Shown here: positions 1-5,601 of the stretch, piece after piece | Position numbering within the stretch: the stretch's first letter is position 1 | How the letters are laid out: every line of letters starts with the position of its first letter | Position numbers and translations under genes: made by a program | Source: Hyphomicrobiales bacterium | Lineage (GTDB): Bacteria; Pseudomonadota; Alphaproteobacteria; Rhizobiales; Xanthobacteraceae | DNA: 6,507 nucleotides | NCBI GenBank assembly: GCA_017304505.1 | Contig: JAFKKQ010000378.1 | Location: forward strand, 1 to 6,507 | Direction of reading: 5' to 3' | The notes under the pieces: model-generated | Told to the model about the DNA's origin: nothing | The model's input: only the letters and a program-made list of their open reading frames with translations | Databases searched by the model: none

Positions 1-829
1 AGAGGACGAGAAGGAGATCGAGGCGTCGAAGGCGCCGCTGCTCTCGCATCTGGTCGAGCTGCGCTCGCGTCTCATCAAGGCGTTGCTGGCCTTCTTCATC
101 GCGGCGGCGCTTTGCTTCTTTTTCGCCAAGCCGATCTATAACATCCTGGTCTGGCCTTATGTCTGGGTGGCGGGCGCGGAGAACTCGAAGTTCATCTACA
201 CGGCGCTGCTGGAATATTTCATCACCGAGCTGAAGCTGTCGCTGTTCGGCGCGGCCTTCATCTCGTTCCCGGTGATTGCCGGGCAGATTTACATGTTCGT
301 CGCGCCCGGACTCTATCGCCACGAGCGCCGCGCCTTCGTGCCGTATCTTATCGCCACGCCGATCTTTTTCACGATGGGAGCGGCGGTGGTCTATTTCGTC
401 GTCATGCCGATGCTGGTGCGTTTCTCCATCGGCATGCAGCAGTCGGCGGGCGACGGGCAGGCCGAGATCGCGCTGCTGCCCAAAGTCGGCGAATATCTGT
501 CGCTGATGATGGGGCTGGTGCTGGCGTTCGGCGTGGCGTTCCAGCTTCCGGTGATCCTGACGCTGCTCGGCCGCATCGGCATCGTCACCTCGGAGATGCT
601 GAAATCGAAGCGGCGCTATTTTATTGTCGTCGCCTTTGTCATCGCGGCGGTGCTCACGCCGCCGGACGTGCTGTCGCAGATGTCGCTCGCGGTGCCGCTG
701 CTGCTGCTCTACGAGGGCTCGATCTGGTCGGTGCGGATGGTCGAAGGCAAGGCCGCCAAGGACAAGGCGGAAAAGGCCAAAGCCGACGCGGATGCGACGC
801 CCGGCTCCGAGGTCAAGCCGGCCGAATAG
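1..829 (+). CDS. tatC: Sec-independent protein translocase TatC (5' end outside window)
   Basis: TatC is the inner-membrane receptor of the twin-arginine export pathway; with TatB it binds the RR signal peptide of folded proteins and recruits TatA. The reading frame is open from base 2 with no stop, giving 275 visible residues. The first of these are acidic, followed by the TatC signature HLVELRSRL, so only a few residues are probably missing. A TTG at 83 is an internal Leu codon, not the start. Six hydrophobic segments are visible. The cytoplasmic loop [10 protein letters not shown] carries the Glu (323-325) equivalent to the signal-peptide-binding Glu103 of E. coli, and LTPPDVLSQ lies before the last membrane segment. 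The tail is Lys/Ala/Glu-rich. In related genomes tatA and tatB usually lie just upstream; they are not visible here. The family call is near certain. Confidence 0.97.
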   Translation, partial: EDEKEIEASKAPLLSHLVELRSRLIKALLAFFIAAALCFFFAKPIYNILVWPYVWVAGAENSKFIYTALLEYFITELKLSLFGAAFISFPVIAGQIYMFVAPGLYRHERRAFVPYLIATPIFFTMGAAVVYFVVMPMLVRFSIGMQQSAGDGQAEIALLPKVGEYLSLMMGLVLAFGVAFQLPVILTLLGRIGIVTSEMLKSKRRYFIVVAFVIAAVLTPPDVLSQMSLAVPLLLLYEGSIWSVRMVEGKAAKDKAEKAKADADATPGSEVKPAE

Positions 830-834
830 CTTTT

Positions 835-862
835 CTTGACAATAATCCTAGGAATATATACT
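835..862 (+). promoter_or_regulatory. Candidate promoter just after tatC, with an internal dyad
   Basis: CTTGAC (835-840) followed after 16 bases by TATACT (857-862) fits the alphaproteobacterial housekeeping promoter pattern well. It begins only six bases after the tatC stop, in a sudden AT-rich patch. A dyad, ATA-A-TCCTAGGA-A-TAT (842-857), fills the space between the two boxes; its centre TCCTAGGA is a perfect palindrome and only one base pair of the 16-base dyad fails. Such a position suits a repressor operator. Predicted transcription starts near 869 and would run into the structured region and then serS. Activity is inferred only. Confidence 0.5.
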
Positions 863-883
863 GAATGTGAAATCCAAGCTGCG

Positions 884-899
884 GCGGCACCGGTGCCGC
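884..899. repeat. Perfect 16-base palindrome
   Basis: GCGGCACCGGTGCCGC is self-complementary over all 16 bases. It lies 15 bases downstream of the predicted transcription start and just ahead of the long inverted repeat. It could be a protein-binding site or the first hairpin of a structured transcript. Confidence 0.6.
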
Positions 900-903
900 T
901 GTG

Positions 904-1066
904 GGGCGGATGGAGCGCCGGGAGGCGCCGGGCCCTGCGCCAAGGGCTCGCGCACCCGGTCAAGGCCGTCTCGGAGGGCGGCCGCGGGCGCGCAGGCGGA
1001 CCGATCGCAAGGTTCGCCTAAGGGCGCCTCGCAAGCGCTCTGGCGCCTCCCGGCGCTCCATTCCCC
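904..1066 (+). ncRNA. Candidate structured RNA or repeat element closed by a long inverted repeat
   Basis: Bases 911-929 and 1042-1060 are perfect reverse complements over 19 bases. The pairing goes on outward to 904 and 1066 with one G-T pair and one bulged C (907). Between the arms sit two further stems: 964-971 with 976-983 (eight pairs including two G-T, loop CGGA), and 995-1002 with 1011-1018 (eight pairs including one G-T, eight-base loop). A third, 930-936 with 943-949 (seven pairs), lies at the inner end of the left arm. The result is a multi-branched fold downstream of a promoter-like site. There is no T-run after the stem, so it is not a simple terminator. It may be a non-coding RNA, a leader element of serS, or a copy of a dispersed GC-rich repeat. 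The structure is seen; the function is not known. Confidence 0.4.
1023..1059. repeat. Imperfect tandem repeat of the right arm
   Basis: Bases 1023-1041 and 1042-1059 are near-copies: each starts GGCGCCTC and carries GCGCTC after a spacer of four or three bases. The second unit is the perfect partner of the left arm at 911-929; the first can pair with it only in part. The left arm therefore has two possible partners. Confidence 0.5.
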
Positions 1067-1130
1067 ATTCCGGGGAGAAGGAAACAGGGAACGGCGCGCC
1101 CGGCGCCGCCAAGGACCGGGCTGCGAAGCG

Positions 1131-1160
1131 TTGGCTAAGCGTGATCGCTGCTCCTATAAG
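1131..1160 (+). promoter_or_regulatory. Weak candidate serS promoter
   Basis: TTGGCT (1131-1136) and CTATAA (1154-1159) are separated by 17 bases, resembling the alphaproteobacterial pattern with a poor -35 box. A start near 1167 would fall inside the small hairpin before serS. Support is the sequence match alone. Confidence 0.3.
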
Positions 1161-1161
1161 A

Positions 1162-1179
1162 ACGCGAATGGATTCGCGT
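1162..1179 (+). promoter_or_regulatory. Hairpin in the serS leader
   Basis: ACGCGAA (1162-1168) and TTCGCGT (1173-1179) pair perfectly around the four-base loop TGGA. It ends 25 bases before the serS ATG. There is no T-run, so termination is unlikely. It could mark an mRNA 5' end, protect the message, or be a protein-binding dyad. Confidence 0.4.
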
Positions 1180-1204
1180 GAATTGAGAAGGCTCTGAACG
1201 GCCG

Positions 1205-2611
1205 ATGCACGACATCAGATGGATACGCGACAACGCCGCCGCGTTTGACCGCGCGCTGAACCGCCGGCCGCTGGACGAGGAGTCCCGGCGCGCGTTCTCG
1301 TCGGCCAGTCTGCTCGCGACCGACGAGCGGCGGCGCGCGGCGATCCAGGCGTTCGAGCAGGCGCAGGCGCGGCGCAACGCCGCCTCCAAGGAGATCGGCC
1401 AGGCCAAGGCGAAGAAGGACGAGGCTACGGCGCAAAAGCTGATGGCTGAGGTCAACGAGCTGAAGACGACGCTGCCGCAGTTGGAAGCGTCATCGAAGGC
1501 GGCCGAGGAGGCGTTGAACAAGGTTCTGGCGACGATCCCGAACCTGCCGCTCGACGAGGTGCCCGACGGCGCCGACGAGACCGGCAACGTCGAGCATCAC
1601 AAGTTCGGCGCCAAGCGCGATTATGCGTTCGCGCCCAAGCAGCATTTCGAGTTGGGCGAAGCGCTCGGCCTGATGGACTTCGAGACGGCGGCGAAACTCT
1701 CCGGCGCGCGGTTCGTGGTGCTGAAGGGTGCGCTCGCGCGGATGGAGCGCGCGCTCGGCCAGTTCATGCTCGACGTACATACCGGCGAGCATGGATATAC
1801 CGAGGTCAATCCGCCGCTGCTGGTGAGCGACAGCACGATGTTCGGCACGGCGCAGTTGCCGAAATTTGAGGATGACCAATTCTTTGTCGGTAGTGGCCCT
1901 AGAATTCATCAAATGGCCGGCGAGATGGCCGATACGTTTGATATTCGCGAGTCTCCAAGCAACGAAGACGTTCTTGCCTTGGAAAAGATTGCGCTTAAAG
2001 CATCACAACGTTGGCTCATCCCCACCGCTGAAGTCCCGCTGACCAATCTCGCACGTGAATCCATTCAGGATGAAGCCGCGCTGCCGATGCGGCTCACCGC
2101 GTGCACGCCGTGCTTCCGCGCGGAGGCGGGTGCGGCCGGGCGCGACACGCGCGGCATGATCCGCCAGCACCAGTTCACCAAGGTCGAACTGGTGTCGATC
2201 ACCACGCCGGAGCAATCCAAGGACGAGCACGAGCGTATGCTGTCCTGCGCCGAGGAAATCCTGCGGCGGCTCGGGCTGCACTATCGCGTCGTCACGCTCT
2301 GCACCGGCGACATGGGCTTCGCCTCGCAGAAGACCTACGACATCGAGGTGTGGCTGCCGGGGCAGGGGATGTATCGCGAGATTTCGTCATGCTCGGTGTG
2401 CGGCGACTTCCAGGCGCGGCGCATGATGGCGCGCTATCGCGGAAAAGATGGAAAGCCTGCGTTCGTGCACACGCTCAACGGCTCGGGCGTCGCTGTCGGC
2501 CGTGCGTTGATCGCGGTGATGGAAACTTATCAAGAGGCCGACGGCTCCATCGTGGTGCCGGATGCGCTCGCGCCCTATATGGGCGGTATCAAGACAGTCG
2601 AGAAGAAGTAG
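1205..2611 (+). CDS. serS: Seryl-tRNA synthetase with an insertion before the TAE motif
   Basis: Class II cytosolic synthetase that charges tRNA-Ser (and tRNA-Sec where present) with serine. It has 468 residues. [10 protein letters not shown] is the canonical family start; the purine run GAGAAGG at 1185-1191 is 13 bases from the ATG, rather far for a Shine-Dalgarno site. Residues about 30-110 form the long antiparallel coiled coil that grips the tRNA. The catalytic core follows: motif 1 region around [12 protein letters not shown], the serine-binding TAE at 274-276, motif 2 FRAE at 304-307 with [12 protein letters not shown], and motif 3 [10 protein letters not shown] ending at Arg433. The protein is about 38 residues longer than E. 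coli SerRS (430). Most of the excess is at residues about 229-268, between DDQF and WLIPTAE, in a tract of much lower GC. All core motifs are intact, so it should be active. Two bases separate it from surE. Confidence 0.96.
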   Translation: MHDIRWIRDNAAAFDRALNRRPLDEESRRAFSSASLLATDERRRAAIQAFEQAQARRNAASKEIGQAKAKKDEATAQKLMAEVNELKTTLPQLEASSKAAEEALNKVLATIPNLPLDEVPDGADETGNVEHHKFGAKRDYAFAPKQHFELGEALGLMDFETAAKLSGARFVVLKGALARMERALGQFMLDVHTGEHGYTEVNPPLLVSDSTMFGTAQLPKFEDDQFFVGSGPRIHQMAGEMADTFDIRESPSNEDVLALEKIALKASQRWLIPTAEVPLTNLARESIQDEAALPMRLTACTPCFRAEAGAAGRDTRGMIRQHQFTKVELVSITTPEQSKDEHERMLSCAEEILRRLGLHYRVVTLCTGDMGFASQKTYDIEVWLPGQGMYREISSCSVCGDFQARRMMARYRGKDGKPAFVHTLNGSGVAVGRALIAVMETYQEADGSIVVPDALAPYMGGIKTVEKK

Positions 2612-2613
2612 TA

Positions 2614-3375
2614 ATGCGCATTCTGGTGACCAACGATGACGGCGTTCACGCGCAGGGGCTGAAAGCCTGCGAGGAGATCGCGCGTCAACTGTCCGACGAC
2701 GTCTGGGTGATCGCGCCCGAATACGACCAGTCCGGCGTGTCGCATTCGCTGTCGCTGAACGATCCGCTGCGGCTGCGCCAGGTCGGCGAGCGGCACTATG
2801 CGGTGAAAGGCACGCCGACCGATTGCGTCATCATGGGCGCGCGACATGTTTTGCCGCAGCCGCCCGATCTGGTGCTGTCGGGCGTCAATCGCGGCCGCAA
2901 CGCGGCCGAGGACGTGCTTTATTCCGGCACCGTTGCGGGCGCGAAGGAAGCGGCGGTGCTCGGCATTCCGTCATTCGCGCTGTCGCAGGCTTACACCTCG
3001 GCGAGCAAGCAGCAGCCCTATTGGCAGACGGCCATCGCGCATGCGCCGGAAATCATCCATCGCGTGCTCAAGACCGGCATTCCGCGCGACGTGCTGGTCA
3101 ATATCAATTTCCCCGATTGTCCGCCCGGCGCGGTGAAGGGCATGGCGGTCGCCGCTCAAGGCAAGCGCGATCAGCAGCTTCTGCACATCGACGCGCGCCA
3201 CGATGGGCGCGGCAATCCCTATTACTGGCTGGCCTATGGACGCGGCGCGCGGCCCGCCGGCGAAGGCGGCACCGATCTGCATGCGCTCAACGACAACCGC
3301 ATTTCCATCACGCCGCTGCGGCTCGATCTCACGGACCCTTCGTTCCTGACCAAGCTCGCCGGGGTTTTTCCATAA
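2614..3375 (+). CDS. surE: 5'/3'-nucleotidase SurE
   Basis: SurE is a metal-dependent phosphatase that removes phosphate from 5'- and 3'-nucleoside monophosphates and short polyphosphates, linked to stationary-phase survival. The start chosen is the ATG at 2614, giving 253 residues, the usual family size. It begins with the hallmark [10 protein letters not shown], and a good purine-rich site GAGAAG (2600-2605) lies eight bases upstream inside the end of serS. The same frame stays open further upstream, but that stretch overlaps serS and does not resemble SurE. Expected metal ligands are present: Asp8, Asp9, Ser40 (DQSGVSHS) and Asn92 (SGVNRGRN). [11 protein letters not shown], another conserved segment, follows. 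The two-base gap to serS and 12-base gap to pcm indicate co-transcription and perhaps translational coupling. Confidence 0.96.
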   Translation: MRILVTNDDGVHAQGLKACEEIARQLSDDVWVIAPEYDQSGVSHSLSLNDPLRLRQVGERHYAVKGTPTDCVIMGARHVLPQPPDLVLSGVNRGRNAAEDVLYSGTVAGAKEAAVLGIPSFALSQAYTSASKQQPYWQTAIAHAPEIIHRVLKTGIPRDVLVNINFPDCPPGAVKGMAVAAQGKRDQQLLHIDARHDGRGNPYYWLAYGRGARPAGEGGTDLHALNDNRISITPLRLDLTDPSFLTKLAGVFP

Positions 3376-3387
3376 GAGGGCGCAGTC

Positions 3388-4032
3388 GTGGGCGACGAGG
3401 GCGTGCAGCGGATGGAGTTCATGCTGGCGCTGCGCCAGCGTGGCATCAGCGACAAGGCCGTGCTGCGGGCGATGGACGAGGTGCCGCGCGAGCACTTCGT
3501 CGAGCCGCGCTTTGCCGACAGCGCCTATGCCGATCGCGCCATGCCCATCGAGTGCGGGCAGACCATCAGCCAGCCCTATGTCGTCGCCTATATGACCGAG
3601 CAGCTCAGCGTGAAGCCGCATCATCGCGTCCTGGAGATCGGCACCGGATCGGGCTACCAGGCGGCGGTGTTGTCGCGGCTGGCGCGTGAGGTGGTGACGC
3701 TGGAGCGTTACCGCACGCTCGCCAACGGCGCGCGGTCGCGGCTGAAAACGCTCGGTTACAGCAATGTCGAGGTGCTGCTCGGCGACGGCCTTGGCGGCGA
3801 ACCGATCCGCGCGCCCTATGACCGCATCATCGTCACCGCCGCGGCCGAAAACATTCCACCGGCGCTGGTGGAGCAACTGGCCGAGGGCGGCATCATGGTG
3901 CTGCCGCTCGGGCCGCATGAGGGGCCGCAGGATCTGGTGAAGCTGACCAGGACCAAAGACGGAATTCAGCGGGAAACGCTGATCCCCGTTCGCTTTGTGC
4001 CGCTTTTGCCGGGGCAGGCAAGGGAGCTTTGA
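3388..4032 (+). CDS. pcm: Protein-L-isoaspartate O-methyltransferase
   Basis: Pcm uses S-adenosylmethionine to methylate isoaspartyl residues in aged proteins, starting their repair to normal aspartate. It has 214 residues against about 208 in E. coli. The start is GTG at 3388, with AAGAGGG (3374-3380) seven bases upstream, overlapping the surE stop; the next Met (residue 9) has no comparable site. Diagnostic segments are [14 protein letters not shown] at residues 57-70, which includes the family's substrate-binding Ser/Gln, and the SAM-binding motif [12 protein letters not shown] at 81-91, followed by the acidic [20 protein letters not shown] and GGIMVLPLG are conserved strand motifs of the fold. 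It sits directly after surE, as in many proteobacteria. Confidence 0.96.
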   Translation: MGDEGVQRMEFMLALRQRGISDKAVLRAMDEVPREHFVEPRFADSAYADRAMPIECGQTISQPYVVAYMTEQLSVKPHHRVLEIGTGSGYQAAVLSRLAREVVTLERYRTLANGARSRLKTLGYSNVEVLLGDGLGGEPIRAPYDRIIVTAAAENIPPALVEQLAEGGIMVLPLGPHEGPQDLVKLTRTKDGIQRETLIPVRFVPLLPGQAREL

Positions 4033-4039
4033 GCGGCAC

Positions 4040-4059
4040 CCGACATAGCAACCTGTCGG
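4040..4059 (+). terminator. Weak stem-loop after pcm
   Basis: CCGACA (4040-4045) pairs with TGTCGG (4054-4059) around an eight-base loop, eight bases past the pcm stop. No T-run follows, so intrinsic termination is doubtful. A 10-base palindrome CGGAATTCCG (4057-4066) overlaps its right arm. It may still mark the operon end or stabilise the 3' end. Confidence 0.3.
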
Positions 4060-4102
4060 AATTCCGCCTCTTTGCCGTTAGGGTTGAGAGAGTCTTTCAA
4101 AC

Positions 4103-4118
4103 TTAAACGCTTATTTAC
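4103..4118 (+). promoter_or_regulatory. CtrA-like box upstream of the nlpD-like gene
   Basis: TTAA, seven bases, then TTTAC matches eight of the nine fixed bases of the alphaproteobacterial CtrA site TTAA-N7-TTAAC. It lies in the AT-rich part of the gap, 52 bases before the ATG of a predicted cell-division lipoprotein, the kind of gene the CtrA cell-cycle regulator controls. One near-match in AT-rich DNA can arise by chance. Confidence 0.35.
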
Positions 4119-4135
4119 CCGTGCGTTGTTAACTA

Positions 4136-4163
4136 CCCACTCGCGTTGTTGCGTATGAGTGGG
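4136..4163 (+). promoter_or_regulatory. Hairpin covering the nlpD-like ribosome binding site
   Basis: CCCACTC (4136-4142) pairs perfectly with GAGTGGG (4157-4163), leaving a 14-base loop. The right arm contains most of the GGGA Shine-Dalgarno core (4161-4164) of the ATG at 4171. Folding would restrict ribosome access. The loop holds the second copy of GCGTTGTT (4143-4150); the first is 20 bases upstream at 4123-4130. Confidence 0.35.
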
Positions 4164-4170
4164 AAAGCCT

Positions 4171-5574
4171 ATGCGTTGCGTCGTTGAGCCTGTCCGCTCG
4201 CTCCATCTGGTTCGCCTTGCTCTCCTTGCGTCGATTTCGGTTGCCGCCGCCGGTTGCAGCGCCGATACCGGCCGCTTCGACAGCAATCCATTCCAATCGC
4301 GCGCCCAGGCGCCGGCCAACGACACGGTTGGGTCGGTGCCGCGTCCGCAGCGCTATGCGAGCGTGCAGAGCCAGCCTCTGCCGCCGCCCAATGCGGGTGT
4401 GGCGCAGCCTTACTCGTATTCACCGCCGCCCGCGGTCGCGAGCAGCCCGCGCAGCGTGCCGGCTTACCAGCAGCCAGCTTACCAGCCGCCGGCTGCTAGA
4501 AACGACGTGACCGGTTCGCTGCCACCGCCTCCGGCGCGCACGGCGCAAGGACACCGGAACTGGGAGGGCGGCACAACCATCACCGTGCAGCCGGGCGACA
4601 CCATCGACGGGCTGGTCCGCCGCTTTGGCGTGTCGGCCTCCGCGATCGCCGAAGCCAACAACCTGCCGAACGGCACCGCGTTGCGCGTGGGCCAGCGTCT
4701 GGTCATTCCGCATACTGAAACCACCGGCAGCGTCGCGTCGCGCCGCGCCGTCTCGAATATGCCGCCGCAGCGCGAGGTCGCGTCGGGCCAGCAGCACGTC
4801 CACGTGATCGCGCCTGGTGAAACGCTGATGAAGCTGTCGCGCCAGTATCATAAATCGCTGAGCGAGATCGCCAGGGCCAATCACATTCCGCCGAACACGA
4901 TGGTGAAGGTCGGTGACCGCATCGTCATTCCGGGCGTCCGCGCCTCGCAGACCGCGATGGCGGCGCCCAGGATGCAGGCGCCCAGGACGCCGGCGCTGGA
5001 GGTTGCGCATCATCATCCGAAGCCCGAGCCGGCGCAGAAGGTGGCGTCGATCCCCGCTGCGAAGCCGGTGACGACGAAGCCGGTTGCGGCTGCGCCGAGC
5101 GCGCCGGCGGCAACCGCGAACATGGTGACGCCGGCCGCTCACAGCCCGGAGCCGCCGAAGGTGAAGGCGGACGTTGCCGCGGCGATGCCGTCATTCCGCT
5201 GGCCGGTGCGCGGCCGGGTGATTACCGCGTTCGGCCCGCGCCCGAGCGGCGCGCAGAACGACGGCATCAACGTGTCGGTGCCGGAAGGCACGCCGATCCG
5301 CGCGGCCGAAGATGGCGTCGTCGCTTACGCTGGCAACGAACTGAAGACCTACGGCAATCTCGTGCTGGTGCGGCACGCCAACGGCTATGTCACCGCCTAT
5401 GCGCACGCCAGCGAAATCCTGGTGAAACGCGACGACCCGGTGAAGCGCGGCCAGATCATCGCCAAGGTCGGCCAGACCGGCAGCGTGACCACGCCGCAAC
5501 TGCACTTCGAGATTCGAAAAGGCTCGACGCCGGTCGATCCCGCGCCGTTCCTCGACAGGGGCGGCACCGGCTGA
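4171..5574 (+). CDS. NlpD/DipM-like lipoprotein: two LysM domains and a degenerate M23 (LytM) domain
   Basis: Probable envelope protein that binds septal peptidoglycan and activates cell-wall amidases during division. I chose ATG 4171 (467 residues), preceded by GGGA at 4161-4164; GTG 4159 would add four residues. A lipoprotein signal covers residues 1-29: Arg residues, a hydrophobic run, and a lipobox-like AAGC with Cys29. A Pro/Gln/Ser-rich linker follows, then LysM 1 (136-180), LysM 2 (210-254), an Ala/Pro/Lys-rich linker (about 258-338) and the M23 domain (342-463). In M23 the zinc ligands His and Asp are replaced by Asn363 and Asn367 (NDGIN), and the first His of HxH is Gln443 (QLHFEI); His412 (YAHAS) and His445 remain. 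Such loss is typical of NlpD/EnvC-type activators, so hydrolase activity is unlikely. The place after surE-pcm matches nlpD of enterobacteria. Orthology to DipM or NlpD is not settled. Confidence 0.9.
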   Translation: MRCVVEPVRSLHLVRLALLASISVAAAGCSADTGRFDSNPFQSRAQAPANDTVGSVPRPQRYASVQSQPLPPPNAGVAQPYSYSPPPAVASSPRSVPAYQQPAYQPPAARNDVTGSLPPPPARTAQGHRNWEGGTTITVQPGDTIDGLVRRFGVSASAIAEANNLPNGTALRVGQRLVIPHTETTGSVASRRAVSNMPPQREVASGQQHVHVIAPGETLMKLSRQYHKSLSEIARANHIPPNTMVKVGDRIVIPGVRASQTAMAAPRMQAPRTPALEVAHHHPKPEPAQKVASIPAAKPVTTKPVAAAPSAPAATANMVTPAAHSPEPPKVKADVAAAMPSFRWPVRGRVITAFGPRPSGAQNDGINVSVPEGTPIRAAEDGVVAYAGNELKTYGNLVLVRHANGYVTAYAHASEILVKRDDPVKRGQIIAKVGQTGSVTTPQLHFEIRKGSTPVDPAPFLDRGGTG

Positions 5575-5580
5575 GTTGGT

Positions 5581-5601
5581 CGTCAGGCGGACAGCCTGAC
5601 G
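5581..5601. terminator. Shared stem-loop between convergent genes
   Basis: CGTCAGGC (5581-5588) pairs perfectly with GCCTGACG (5594-5601), loop of five bases. It starts seven bases after the nlpD-like stop and spans the stop and last codons of the minus-strand gene. It is the only strong stem between the convergent genes and could terminate or cap transcripts from both sides, but neither side has a proper T-run. Confidence 0.45.

Larger units (their letters stand above)
830..1204. other. Gene-free tatC-serS interval with promoter-like and structured DNA
   Basis: This 375-base gap holds no gene I can support. Its first 40 bases are AT-rich and promoter-like. From about 880 to 1140 it is very GC-rich and full of inverted repeats (listed separately). 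The last 60 bases hold a weak promoter candidate and a hairpin before serS. Three overlapping plus-strand frames are open here, but their Arg/Ala/Gly/Pro-rich translations, lack of convincing ribosome binding sites and overlap with the inverted repeats argue against coding. Confidence 0.8.

Noticed and set aside
83..85. TTG as the tatC start
   Set aside because: The frame is open upstream and encodes the conserved HLVELRSRL signature before this codon.
904..1066. Simple intrinsic terminator for tatC
   Set aside because: The arms are 112 bases apart and no T-run follows the right arm; the T-poor GC-rich downstream sequence does not fit.
836..1197. Three overlapping plus-strand open frames of 61-104 residues between tatC and serS
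   Set aside because: The translations are Arg/Pro/Gly/Ala-rich, match no family I know, lack good ribosome sites and run through the inverted repeats; high GC explains the open frames.
1131..1204. T-box or other tRNA-sensing leader for serS
   Set aside because: No T-box sequence, specifier loop or antiterminator pairing is visible, and T-boxes are rare outside Firmicutes and Actinobacteria.
2101..2613. Longer N-terminus for surE reaching back into serS
   Set aside because: The upstream part is the out-of-frame reading of serS; SurE proteins begin at [10 protein letters not shown] and a good ribosome site precedes ATG 2614.
2971..3918. Minus-strand 315-residue open frame opposite surE and pcm
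   Set aside because: It is antisense to two well-supported genes, has no recognisable domain and is rich in His/Arg/Ala as expected for a shadow frame in high-GC DNA.
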